Shown piece after piece: positions 14,023 to 20,820 of a stretch of DNA of 20,820 bases. Below the pieces are notes generated by a model. That model was given only the letters and a program-made list of their open reading frames with translations, made no database searches and had not been told where the DNA came from. Location: assembly GCA_045656625.1 (NCBI GenBank), contig JAZORL010000098.1, forward strand, positions 1-20,820, in the 5' to 3' direction. Numbering within the stretch: the first letter of the stretch is position 1; each line of letters begins with the position of its first letter. The position numbers were made by a program, and so were the translations under genes. The stretch is from Scatosoma sp045656625 (GTDB taxonomy: Bacteria; Bacillota; Clostridia; Christensenellales; Borkfalkiaceae).

Positions 14023-16029
14023 TTAATTAAGCACGACGTCTTTCAAACTTTCATATTTCCTAATCGCCGCATCACGCACTCGCTCGTCTGCAAGTCCCAT
14101 CGCAAAGGCGTCGTCGCTCATCTTTTTCGCCGTAAAAATCACACTCGTAGGATACCGCAAATTCTTAATGTCCGTAAGCACTTTCCCCGATTGACGAGTC
14201 CCGAAGAAATCACCGCTGCCACGCATTTCCAAATCCTTCTCTGCAATCTTAAAACCGTCCGTGTTATTTTTTAAGGTCAAGAGTCTTTCCTTCGCCGTTT
14301 CACTCTCCGCACCCTGCAACAAGAAACAATAGCTCTTTTCCGCGCCACGCCCCACTCGTCCTCGGAGCTGATGGAGCTGCGAAAGCCCGAATCGTTCTGC
14401 ATTATAAATAATCATAATCGTCGCGTTGGGCACGTCTACACCGACTTCGATAACCGTCGTAGAAACCAAACAGTCATACTCTCGGTTTTTGAACGCCGTC
14501 ATCACTTCCGTCTTTTCTTTTTCCTTCATTTTGCCGTGCAGTAAACCGAAACGCACGCTCGGAAGCCGACCCTTTAATTCCTCGTAAAGCTCGGTGACGC
14601 TCATAATCGAGCCTTCTTCATCATCCTCGATTTTTGCGCAAACCATATACGCCTGCTTGCCCGCCGCCGTTTCCTTTTGCACGTAGTCGAGCATATCGTC
14701 GTACTTGCTTTCGGGGATAATACTCGTTGCGATTTCCTGACGTGCTTTGGGCTTGTCCGTAATCGTCGTGACGTCCAAATCCCCGTAAAAAATCAAGGAA
14801 AGAGTGCGTGGAATAGGCGTTGCGCTCATAACGAGCATATCCGTTCCATCCCCCTTTTCCGCAAGTGCGTTGCGTTGTGCCACGCCGAAACGATGCTGCT
14901 CGTCGCATACGATAAAGCTCAAATTCGGGATTTCTACGTCCCCTTGAATGATGGCGTGCGTACCGCAAATGATATCGATTTCCCCATTTTTGAGCCTCGT
15001 TTTCATTTCCCGCTTTTCTTTCGCCGTCATTCCGCCGGCAAGATAGCCTACCTTATAATCGGGGAAATACCGTTCTAAAACGTGATAATTTTGCTCGGCA
15101 AGCACTTCCGTCGGGGATAAATACGCCGCCTTAAAACCGCTTTTCACCGCCATGTAAATACCGCATAAAGCGACCGCCGTTTTACCGCTACCAACGTCCC
15201 CTTGAATAAGTCTATTCATCTTCGTCGGCTCGTTCAAGTTCATAAAAATCTCGTTGACGGCACGTTTTTGCCCGTCGGTAAAATCAAAGCCGAAGCGCTC
15301 GGAAAAGGCTTTCACGTCCTTTGCCGTCACCGTATAATTATGCAAGCGCACTTCTTCCTTTCCGCCCTTGATAATCTTGAATGCGGAAATGAGCGTGAAA
15401 TATTCTTCAAGCGCAATCCGCTCGGATGCGACGTCCTTTTTCTCGTGCGACGTGGGGTTATGCACCTCAAAATACGCCCTTTCTAAATCGGGCAAACCAA
15501 ATTTTTTTACAATTTGCCAAGGAATCACCGTCGAAAGATCCACCCTTTGCAAAGCTTCCTTCACCGCAGAACGCACCACCTTTTGTGAGAGCGAGCCTTT
15601 CAGCGAATAGATGGGTACAATCCCCTTCAAACGATAATTTTTATCGAGCGGCTCAAAGGTAGGGTTCACAAGAGAAACCTGCCCGAATTTATTCTGAACA
15701 CGTCCGTAGAAAAGATATTCCCCCGCTTTCAGCTTTTGCGCAACGTACGGTTGATTAAACCACACGACGGTAAACGGAAAGCCGTCCTGCGAACAGTACG
15801 CCTTCACCACTTTCAACCGACTCGCATGATTGACGGGCGCAAGCCGAGTGACTTCACAAGCCACCAACACCATATCGTTGTTGTATGCGCCGCGCAAGGA
15901 AACCCTTTCCGTCAAATCCAGATAGGCGCGCGGATAAAAGCGGACGAGATCCTCCGCCGTAAATATCCCCAGCTTATTAAAATCCTTTTCGCGCTTTTCA
16001 CCAATCGAGCGCAGCATGGAAAGCTTCAT
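14023..16029 (-). CDS. recG: ATP-dependent DNA helicase RecG
   Basis: Branch-migrating helicase that remodels stalled forks and Holliday junctions. The 668 residues comprise an N-terminal wedge/OB region (about 1-240) and two helicase lobes. Walker A GDVGSGKT is at 277-284, DEQH at 376-379, SATPIPRT at 402-409 and QLRGRVGR (motif VI) at 554-561. The C-terminal GSGDFFGTRQSG segment is typical. The start ATG, with an AGGTAGGTGA purine-rich site just upstream, gives the usual SMLRSIGEKREKDFNKLGI opening. It lies downstream of the fatty acid kinase gene, as in many Firmicutes. A terminator-like hairpin ends only 22 bp before its ATG and I see no clear promoter, so expression may depend on read-through. 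Confidence 0.96.
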   Translation of the reverse strand: MKLSMLRSIGEKREKDFNKLGIFTAEDLVRFYPRAYLDLTERVSLRGAYNNDMVLVACEVTRLAPVNHASRLKVVKAYCSQDGFPFTVVWFNQPYVAQKLKAGEYLFYGRVQNKFGQVSLVNPTFEPLDKNYRLKGIVPIYSLKGSLSQKVVRSAVKEALQRVDLSTVIPWQIVKKFGLPDLERAYFEVHNPTSHEKKDVASERIALEEYFTLISAFKIIKGGKEEVRLHNYTVTAKDVKAFSERFGFDFTDGQKRAVNEIFMNLNEPTKMNRLIQGDVGSGKTAVALCGIYMAVKSGFKAAYLSPTEVLAEQNYHVLERYFPDYKVGYLAGGMTAKEKREMKTRLKNGEIDIICGTHAIIQGDVEIPNLSFIVCDEQHRFGVAQRNALAEKGDGTDMLVMSATPIPRTLSLIFYGDLDVTTITDKPKARQEIATSIIPESKYDDMLDYVQKETAAGKQAYMVCAKIEDDEEGSIMSVTELYEELKGRLPSVRFGLLHGKMKEKEKTEVMTAFKNREYDCLVSTTVIEVGVDVPNATIMIIYNAERFGLSQLHQLRGRVGRGAEKSYCFLLQGAESETAKERLLTLKNNTDGFKIAEKDLEMRGSGDFFGTRQSGKVLTDIKNLRYPTSVIFTAKKMSDDAFAMGLADERVRDAAIRKYESLKDVVLN

Positions 16030-16050
16030 CTTTCACCTACCTGTTTTGTG

Positions 16051-16085
16051 CAAAAAAGGAATAGACGCCGTCCGCCTATCCCTTT
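16051..16085 (-). terminator. Terminator-like hairpin between the kinase gene and recG
   Basis: On minus AAAGGGATAG (16076-16085) pairs with CTATTCCTTT (16055-16064), ten pairs including one G-T, and is followed by T6 (16052-16057). It ends just before the recG ribosome binding site, so it could attenuate recG. Confidence 0.75.
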
Positions 16086-16110
16086 CTTTTGTTTGCTTTT
16101 TCTACATTTT

Positions 16111-16146
16111 TGCATAATTATGCGGAATGTTGTGCATAATTTTGCA
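16111..16146. repeat. Two TGCATAAT palindromes after the kinase gene
   Basis: TGCATAATTATGCG (16111-16124) and TGCATAATTTTGCA (16133-16146) start 22 bp apart, directly after the kinase stop. They resemble the palindrome upstream of argG (4945-4959). The spacing matches paired ARG boxes, but no arginine gene is near. Confidence 0.4.
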
Positions 16147-17793
16147 TTACTCCAAAGACATAATATAGTAGTAAACGGATTGACCGCCGTTGTGGAAGTC
16201 CACGTCGCAATCGGGATATTTTTCCGCAATCGTTTCGCAAAGCGCTTCCGCTTCCTCTTCCTTCACGTCCTCACCATAGTAAAGAGTGATCACTTGATGG
16301 AAGTCTTCCTTCATTCTTGCAATGAGCTTCAGCACCGTTTCTTCAAGCGAGTGCGATTTTGCAAGAATCTTCTTATCGTCAAGACCGATAATATCCCCTT
16401 CCTTAATCGAGAAACCGTTCAAGGACGTATTACGTACAGCATAGGTGACTTGCCCTACTTTTACGTTGTCGAGCGCGTGGACCATGTTGGTCTTATTTTC
16501 TTCCGCCGTTGCTTCGGGGTTAAATTCAAGCGCCGCGGCAAAGCCTTGCGGTACGTTCTTCGTGGGAATTACGTGGATTTTCTTATTTTCTACGAGATTT
16601 TTCGCTTGTTCCGCAGCAAGAATGATGTTCTTGTTGTTGGGGAACACGAAAATATGCTCTGCGTTAATCTTTTGCGCCGCATTTGCGATATCGCTCGCGG
16701 AAGGGTTCATCGTTTGGCCGCCCTCAATGATACGGTCTACAAACAAATCCTTGAAAATTTCGGAAAGACCTGCGCCCGTACAAATTGCGAGCATACCCAT
16801 TTCCTTCTTTTCCGCTTCAAGCTTCGCTTTGAGCTGACGGTTTTGTTCGAGCATGTTTTCAATCTTAGGTCTTTCCAATTCCCCAAGCTCGAGCGCGTAA
16901 GAAAGCGCTTTACCAGGTTGATTGGTGTGTACGTGCACTTTGACAAGCTCCAAGTCGCCAATACAAATAACGCTATCGCCGATTGCCATCAATTTTTCAC
17001 GCAATCTATCGATTGCAGCAAGCGTCGTGCTCTTTTTCATATTGATGATGAAAAATTCGGTACAGTATGCAAACTCGATATCTGCAAGCTCCATACCCAT
17101 GATTGCGGAATTATCGCCGAAATCGGAATCCCCTGCAGGCGCTACGTCCATTTCCATTGCGCTATCCGCAATTTCTTCGCCCGTGAGCGCGCCCAAGAAC
17201 CCTTTGATAATCACCATAAGACCAACGCCGCCCGAGTCCACTACGCCCGCCTTTTTCAATACGGGGAGCATTTCAGGGGTAAGCGCAAGCGCTCTATCGC
17301 CCTCTTTAATAACGTCTTCTAAAAATTCTTCAATGTTTTTCTTTTTCGACGCCGTCTTCACCGCATATTCGCTCATCATACGAATAACGGTGAGAATCGT
17401 GCCTTCCTTCGGCACGGATACTGCGCCGTAAGCAACCTTCGAGCCAGCCTCGAACGCTTTTGCGAAGGTTTTTACGTCAATTTCTTTTTCCGCTTTACGC
17501 AAAACGGTGCACATACCCTTCAAGATTTGGGAAGTGATAACACCCGAGTTTCCGCGTGCGCCCTTCAAAGCACCCTTGGAAAGGCTATCGCATACGTCGG
17601 AGAATGCGCTCGATTGACAAGCCGTCAATTCTCTTACCGCCGATTGCATGGTCAAGGACATATTCGTACCCGTATCCCCATCGGGAACGGGGAATACGTT
17701 CAGCGCGTCCACTCTCGCGCGATTAACTTCGAGCTGTTTCGCTCCGACGAGAATCATTTTACGAAATTCGCTGCTATTTATCGTTTTATGCAT
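16147..17793 (-). CDS. fakA: DAK2-domain fatty acid kinase (FakA/YloV family)
   Basis: FakA phosphorylates fatty acids held by a DegV/FakB partner, feeding the PlsX/PlsY route to phosphatidic acid. The N-terminal DhaL-like ATP domain (about 1-200) has FPVPDGDTGTN (34-44) with the magnesium-binding aspartates, and GARGNSG (78-84). A middle region and a C-terminal domain follow, matching the 548-residue family architecture. AAAGGAG lies about 9 nt before the ATG. It follows the Asp23/Gls24 gene across a structured 155-bp spacer, the same yloU-yloV pairing as in Bacillus. The DegV protein at 10951-11826 is a plausible partner. The symbol rests on family similarity; older annotations call such proteins DAK2 or dihydroxyacetone kinase-like. 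Confidence 0.9.
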   Translation of the reverse strand: MHKTINSSEFRKMILVGAKQLEVNRARVDALNVFPVPDGDTGTNMSLTMQSAVRELTACQSSAFSDVCDSLSKGALKGARGNSGVITSQILKGMCTVLRKAEKEIDVKTFAKAFEAGSKVAYGAVSVPKEGTILTVIRMMSEYAVKTASKKKNIEEFLEDVIKEGDRALALTPEMLPVLKKAGVVDSGGVGLMVIIKGFLGALTGEEIADSAMEMDVAPAGDSDFGDNSAIMGMELADIEFAYCTEFFIINMKKSTTLAAIDRLREKLMAIGDSVICIGDLELVKVHVHTNQPGKALSYALELGELERPKIENMLEQNRQLKAKLEAEKKEMGMLAICTGAGLSEIFKDLFVDRIIEGGQTMNPSASDIANAAQKINAEHIFVFPNNKNIILAAEQAKNLVENKKIHVIPTKNVPQGFAAALEFNPEATAEENKTNMVHALDNVKVGQVTYAVRNTSLNGFSIKEGDIIGLDDKKILAKSHSLEETVLKLIARMKEDFHQVITLYYGEDVKEEEAEALCETIAEKYPDCDVDFHNGGQSVYYYIMSLE

Positions 17794-17823
17794 TTGTTAA
17801 TGCTCCTTTACTCTTTTTGTAAG

Positions 17824-17901
17824 TCCGCAAAACGCGGAAAATCACGCGACTCTTTAAGGAATTAGGCAAAGCCTTGCATGGAAATAGGAAATTGAGTCAC
17901 G
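17824..17901 (-). other. Structured spacer/leader upstream of the fatty acid kinase gene
   Basis: Inverted repeats cluster here: TCCGC-AAAAC-GCGGA (17824-17838), and CGCGACTC (17845-17852) with GAGTCACG (17894-17901), eight pairs including one G-T. The latter encloses AGGC-AAA-GCCT (17864-17874). More GC-rich complementary pieces lie at 17910-17940. No T run follows, so the structure sits in the transcript between the two genes rather than ending it. Confidence 0.4.
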
Positions 17902-17948
17902 CATAGTAAAACGCGCAAACGGGGATACCGGCTGCGCCGTTAGGATAT

Positions 17949-18287
17949 TTAGAGTTTGATACCGACAACGTTTACGTTCACGGTGCTAACGACCATATCG
18001 GTAGACGCTTCCACCTTATACTTCATTTCTTCCTTCAAGGATTCTGCGACAGCGCTGATGGACACGCCGTATTTCATAACGACGTAAACGTCGATATAAA
18101 TTCGATTGTTGAAAGTGGTGACGCGGATCCCCTTTGCGCACTCGTCTTTCTTATAACGATCACGCGGAAGACGCGCCGCCATTTCCACGATGCCGTAAGC
18201 GCCCATCGCGGTTTTAGACGCGACCTTTGCAATCGCAAGGTCGGTGATAGAAATTTTTCCGTATGCGTTATTGGTATTCACTGACAT
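17949..18287 (-). CDS. Asp23/Gls24 family protein (YloU-like)
   Basis: A small family of cell-envelope-stress-related proteins; the staphylococcal member Asp23 sits at the membrane. The exact role of YloU-type members is unknown. The 112 residues run YGKISITDLAIAKVASKTA, then AYGIVEMA, then GIRVTTFNNRIYIDVYVVMKYG, then SISAVAESLKEEM and VVSTVNVNVVGIKL, the usual alternating beta/helix pattern of the family. There is no signal peptide or membrane span. GGAG lies 7 nt before the ATG. It is first in an operon with the fatty acid kinase gene, and its promoter diverges from rpmB as in Bacillus. Confidence 0.92.
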   Translation of the reverse strand: MSVNTNNAYGKISITDLAIAKVASKTAMGAYGIVEMAARLPRDRYKKDECAKGIRVTTFNNRIYIDVYVVMKYGVSISAVAESLKEEMKYKVEASTDMVVSTVNVNVVGIKL

Positions 18288-18310
18288 AATCTTTCTCCAA
18301 CTTCTTATCC

Positions 18311-18339
18311 ATTGTACACCATTTCACCACATTTTGCAA
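18311..18339 (-). promoter_or_regulatory. Promoter of the Asp23-family / kinase operon
   Basis: On minus: -35 TTGCAA (18334-18339), 17-bp spacer, -10 TACAAT (18311-18316), 24 bp before the gene. The match to consensus is moderate. Confidence 0.65.
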
Positions 18340-18481
18340 GTACTTTTTCATTTTTTTCGGAATTTTTTTATTTTTTGCATTTTTCGTTGCGTTTTTGATT
18401 GCTTTTTCGAAAGAAAAATGCTATATTTAATATGCTTGTTTTGCAAGACACGTTTTTTTGCACGTTAAAACAAGTGAATAC

Positions 18482-18487
18482 TATACT
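18482..18487 (+). promoter_or_regulatory. Possible -10 element of rpmB
   Basis: TATACT lies 39 bp before the rpmB ATG. The best -35, TTGCAC at 18458-18463 with an 18-bp spacer, is poor. Position is the main support. Confidence 0.4.
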
Positions 18488-18526
18488 AATTTAGAAAAAA
18501 ATAACCCAAAAATCGGAGGTGTTAAT

Positions 18527-18709
18527 ATGTCCAGAGTATGCAATATTTGCGGTAAAGGTCAAGCGTCGGGCAACAACGTAAGCCACTCCAACCGTAAAAC
18601 GAGAAGAACGTTCAAGGTAAACGTACAAAAAATCGACTACGTTGAAGACGGAAAGGAAATGAACGGTTACGTTTGCGCTAGATGTATCAGAACCCTTAAA
18701 AAAGCGTAA
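18527..18709 (+). CDS. rpmB: 50S ribosomal protein L28, zinc-binding form
   Basis: Large-subunit ribosomal protein. The ATG at 18527 gives MSRVCNICGKG, the normal start, with a strong GGAGGT (18515-18520) before it. The frame is open further upstream to 18458, but that part is unlike L28. It has 60 residues. The four cysteines in CNIC and CARC form the zinc-ribbon version of L28; some bacteria replace this with a cysteine-free paralogue under zinc starvation. SNRKTRRTFKVNVQ is the conserved core. It is transcribed opposite to its neighbours, as in Bacillus, and ends at a strong terminator. Confidence 0.97.
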   Translation: MSRVCNICGKGQASGNNVSHSNRKTRRTFKVNVQKIDYVEDGKEMNGYVCARCIRTLKKA

Positions 18710-18737
18710 GTTTTCGAGCGCTTTTCATTCAGCGATT

Positions 18738-18767
18738 AAGCCGACTGCAAATGCAGTCGGCTTTTTT
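18738..18767 (+). terminator. Intrinsic terminator of rpmB
   Basis: AAGCCGACTGC (18738-18748) pairs perfectly with GCAGTCGGCTT (18753-18763), loop AAAT, followed by a run of six T, 28 bp after the stop codon. Confidence 0.95.
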
Positions 18768-18770
18768 CTT

Positions 18771-18808
18771 TACGCGCGCGCATTATGTGCGCGCGCACGT
18801 ATGCGTAT
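18771..18808. repeat. Alternating purine-pyrimidine tract and CG inverted repeat
   Basis: Thirty-eight bases alternate pyrimidine and purine with a single break at ATTAT, including two GCGCGCGC blocks facing each other. The tract could form a hairpin in RNA or left-handed Z-DNA under supercoiling. It lies where rpmB and the minus-strand transcription converge. Confidence 0.6.
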
Positions 18809-18827
18809 TTATATATTTAGGAAATAT

Positions 18828-18857
18828 AAAAAAGTAGCAGGAATTTCTCCCTGCCAC
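18828..18857 (-). terminator. Intrinsic terminator of the putative small RNA
   Basis: On minus GTGGCAGG (18850-18857) pairs with CCTGCTAC (18834-18841), eight pairs with one G-T and an eight-base loop, followed by T6 (18828-18833). Confidence 0.85.
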
Positions 18858-18915
18858 AAAAACCCACAATGGGGACTACTTGCGCTTGCCCACAATAAAC
18901 GGCTACGCTCTATGT
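18828..18915 (-). ncRNA. Putative small RNA of about 88 nt, family not recognised
   Basis: A complete transcription unit without a credible reading frame: perfect promoter (18922-18950), predicted start near 18915, terminator ending at 18828. The body can fold into several stems. CCCA-TTG-TGGG (about 18859-18869) is one. A GUAGC segment near the 5' end is complementary to GCUAC in the 3' arm of the terminator, which would give a competing long-range pair. ATTGTGGG occurs twice, and a third TTTGTGG follows. I compared it from memory with 6S RNA, SRP RNA, tmRNA and common riboswitches and saw no match. It lies between rpe and rpmB, where Bacillus carries spoVM. It might also be an rpe-linked 3' element. 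The boundaries are predicted. Confidence 0.6.
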
Positions 18916-18921
18916 GCTATT

Positions 18922-18950
18922 ATTATATGCGATAGCTTCGCATTTGTCAA
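18922..18950 (-). promoter_or_regulatory. Perfect sigma-A promoter of the putative small RNA, overlapping the rpe stop
   Basis: On minus: -35 TTGACA (18945-18950), 17-bp spacer, -10 TATAAT (18922-18927). The rpe stop codon (18947-18949) lies inside the -35. The nearest gene in this direction is beyond the terminator, so the promoter can only serve the short RNA. Confidence 0.85.
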
Positions 18951-19618
18951 GCATTTATCCCCTTTAATTTTGCAATCACCGCCGCCTTATCGCTCGCCTT
19001 AAACACCGTGCTACCCGCCACGATCACGTTTGCGCCCGCCGCCTTGATTTCCTCGACGTTTTCTTCCGTCACGCCGCCGTCGATTTGCAAATCGATAGCC
19101 TTGCCGCTTTCGTGAATTATCGCCCGAATTTCACGCAATTTATCGAGTGCCGACGGAATGAATTTTTGTCCGCCAAAACCAGGGAATACACTCATCACAA
19201 GCACCATATCGCAAAGAGGAATCACGTCCTTGACTTTTTCAACGGGAGTATCGGGATTGATTACCGCACCGCATTTCACGCCCGTCGATTTGATGAGTGA
19301 AAGCACCTCTTTTAAGTTGTCTTGACAAGCCTCGTAATGCACCGTAATTATATCCGCACCCACTTTCGCGAATCGCTCTACGTACTTTTCCGGCTGCACA
19401 ATCATCAAATGGCAATCGAGCGGAAGCTTCGTATGTTTACGGATATCTTCCACCATTTTTATGCCGAACGTGTGGTTGTTAACGAACACCCCGTCCATCA
19501 CGTCACAATGCACCATATCCGCTCCGCAAGCCTCTAACGCGCGCACTTCTTCGCCCATTTTTGCAAAGTCCGCCGAGAGAATGGACGGAGCAATTTTTAT
19601 TCCTTGTTGTTTTTTCAT
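18947..19618 (-). CDS. rpe: Ribulose-phosphate 3-epimerase
   Basis: Interconverts ribulose-5-phosphate and xylulose-5-phosphate in the pentose phosphate pathway. The TIM barrel begins IAPSILSADFAKMGEE. Metal-binding and catalytic residues are present: His37 and Asp39 in VHCDVMDG, His70 in LDCHLMI, Asp180 in QIDGGV. The phosphate loop SVFPGFGGQKF and VAGSTVFKA are also present. Its 223 residues are standard. AAAGGTG precedes the ATG. It follows the YgjV-like gene by 13 bp and is probably in one operon with it and rlmN. Confidence 0.97.
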   Translation of the reverse strand: MKKQQGIKIAPSILSADFAKMGEEVRALEACGADMVHCDVMDGVFVNNHTFGIKMVEDIRKHTKLPLDCHLMIVQPEKYVERFAKVGADIITVHYEACQDNLKEVLSLIKSTGVKCGAVINPDTPVEKVKDVIPLCDMVLVMSVFPGFGGQKFIPSALDKLREIRAIIHESGKAIDLQIDGGVTEENVEEIKAAGANVIVAGSTVFKASDKAAVIAKLKGINA

Positions 19619-19631
19619 AATTCACACCTTT

Positions 19632-20174
19632 TTAAGCGTTTTTCTTGTCCGTCAAGCGGTATCTTATGATTGCTACGATATTCGCGCACAACTCAAACGT
19701 ATAGGAAATCCATACAAAGTACGCGCTGCCAATGAGTACGTTATAAAGGATAGACAACGCCGTCGGAAACAGCACAAGATAGCGCAACAACGTCAAATTC
19801 CGTATGCAGAAAATAAACGCATACGCCGCCAAGCCCACCAAATAAAGAATATCGTACGGTTTGCTATCGCCAAGTATCCAAAGATTGATTATGCAATAGC
19901 ACGCCACCCCTGCCAAGGTAAACCCTATCGGCCAGCCTATCGGCGTGGGACGATCGTTGTATTCATAGAATAAGTACGCCGCAGATCGAATCAAGCCAAT
20001 CCCCAAGCCTGCCATCGCAAAATATTGTCTTTCAAGCGTGTAAGCGACCATCAAAAGGAGTATCCCCACCCCTTGCAAGGAAAGATACACGCTTTTCTTT
20101 TTGAAAAAATAGCTTGAACACATCACCAGCATCACAATAAAACTGATGATAAATGCCCATTCCTCTCTTGTCAT
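19632..20174 (-). CDS. YgjV-like integral membrane protein
   Basis: 180 residues with about seven hydrophobic spans (near 7-23, 29-47, 52-71, 80-100, 108-126, 131-148, 152-171) and a short charged tail. By eye the arrangement resembles E. coli YgjV: a central GIGLIRSAAYLF segment, then a two-helix end with LYNVLIGSAYFVW and ELCANIVAIIRYR. No function is established for this family. The start ATG 20172-20174 overlaps the rlmN stop as ATGA, with AAGGA 8 nt upstream, so it is translationally coupled to rlmN. A longer start at 20219 would overlap rlmN by 49 nt and is less likely. It fills the slot where Bacillus has prpC-prkC-rsgA between rlmN and rpe. Confidence 0.75.
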   Translation of the reverse strand: MTREEWAFIISFIVMLVMCSSYFFKKKSVYLSLQGVGILLLMVAYTLERQYFAMAGLGIGLIRSAAYLFYEYNDRPTPIGWPIGFTLAGVACYCIINLWILGDSKPYDILYLVGLAAYAFIFCIRNLTLLRYLVLFPTALSILYNVLIGSAYFVWISYTFELCANIVAIIRYRLTDKKNA

Positions 20175-20820
20175 TCTGCCGTTCCTTCTTCCAAATAGCT
20201 CGCGCGGAGCTGTCCACACGCACCACCGATATCCACGCCGATTTGTCGGCGCAGCGTAGCCGAAAGTCCGCCCTTTTCCAGCACACCCAAAAATCGGTAC
20301 GCCTCTTTATCCCCAAGCGCTTTCAGCTCCCGTTCCTTCACTTCGTTTAAGCGAATCAAATTCACGTGGCAGGGTTTCCCCTTTAAGAGCTTAATCAGCG
20401 CCCTTGCGTGTTCCTCATCGCAGTTTTCCCCTTCAATGAGGGTGTATTCAAAATAGTATCTTCTGCCCGTCTTTTTGAAATAATAATCGCAGGCTTTTAA
20501 GATTTCCGCAATCTTGTACGCCTTGGCTACGGGCATTGTTCTTGCGCGCGTTTCATCGTCCGTTGCGTGCAGGGAAACGGTCAAATTCAAGGAAATCCCC
20601 TCATCAGCCAAACGATACATTTTCGGCACGATTCCGCACGTCGAAAGGGAAATATTGCGTGCGCTAATACACACGCCCCCCTCCGCCGTCACGTTGCGTA
20701 AAAATTTCAACACCTCGTCGTAGTTATCAAACGGCTCGCCACTGCCCATCATCACGACGTTGGTAACCGCTCTTGCTTGCGCTCCCTGACCGTTTACGTC
20801 CGCTTTATGCAAAGCGTTCA
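20171..20820 (-). CDS. rlmN: Dual-specificity rRNA/tRNA methyltransferase RlmN, N-terminus cut by window edge
   Basis: Radical SAM enzyme that makes 2-methyladenosine at A2503 of 23S rRNA and at A37 of some tRNAs. About 215 C-terminal residues are visible; the family is near 345, so the N-terminal part with the CxxxCxxC iron-sulfur cluster lies beyond the right edge. Visible motifs: VVMMGSGEPFDNYDEV, ISARNISLSTCGIVPKM, LTVSLHATDDETR and, near the end, the methyl-carrying cysteine in GGACGQLR. An in-frame TTG at 20812 is not the start, since conserved sequence continues through it. It heads the rlmN / ygjV-like / rpe run and ends in an ATGA overlap. Confidence 0.95.
   Translation of the reverse strand, partial: NALHKADVNGQGAQARAVTNVVMMGSGEPFDNYDEVLKFLRNVTAEGGVCISARNISLSTCGIVPKMYRLADEGISLNLTVSLHATDDETRARTMPVAKAYKIAEILKACDYYFKKTGRRYYFEYTLIEGENCDEEHARALIKLLKGKPCHVNLIRLNEVKERELKALGDKEAYRFLGVLEKGGLSATLRRQIGVDIGGACGQLRASYLEEGTAE

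Noticed and set aside
18458..18526. N-terminal extension of L28
   Set aside because: It would read through the GGAGGT ribosome binding site; the normal L28 start is at 18527.
18832..18915. A SpoVM-like or other small peptide in the rpe-rpmB transcript
   Set aside because: The only longer frame starts with TTG, lacks a ribosome binding site, reads through the terminator and does not resemble SpoVM.

Overview
The window looks like chromosomal housekeeping DNA from a low-to-mid GC Firmicute of the class Clostridia, perhaps an uncultured gut lineage. The evidence is: strong GGAGG-type ribosome binding sites; several near-perfect TTGACA-17-TATAAT promoters; intrinsic terminators with long stems; and an rlmN...rpe...rpmB / Asp23 / DAK2-kinase / recG block matching the Bacillus-Clostridium gene order. 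I see no phage, insertion sequence, CRISPR array, tRNA or rRNA. Nearly all genes lie on the minus strand; only trmO and rpmB are on plus.

Left part, about 1-4960, read on minus: an arginine biosynthesis cluster argG-argH-argC-argJ. argJ runs off the left edge. argG has a consensus promoter with an ArgR-type operator over the transcription start. A repeat-bearing spacer with two identical 24-bp direct repeats separates argG from argH.

4967-8840, minus: a methionine/one-carbon operon of metF, a stand-alone MetH activation-domain protein, and a short metH without that domain. Together they make methyl-THF, use it to methylate homocysteine, and repair oxidised cob(II)alamin on MetH. trmO diverges from metF and has an almost leaderless promoter.

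9735-13901, minus: a low-GC membrane protein of unknown function, a DegV/FakB fatty-acid-binding protein, a divergent MinE-like protein behind minD, and an orphan HisI-HisE fusion whose cyclohydrolase half has lost every metal ligand. A 356-bp spacer upstream of minD carries tandem AGTAGAG repeats.

14023-20820, mostly minus: recG, a DAK2-type fatty acid kinase (FakA/YloV), an Asp23/Gls24 protein, rpmB (plus), rpe, a YgjV-like membrane protein and rlmN (cut by the right edge). FakA and the DegV protein probably form a fatty-acid kinase pair. Between rpe and rpmB is an apparent independent small RNA gene: a perfect sigma-A promoter overlapping the rpe stop codon, about 88 nt of GC-rich structured sequence, and an intrinsic terminator. 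This is the most interesting unexplained item in the window. The degenerate HisI domain, the divergent MinE and the arginine operators come next.
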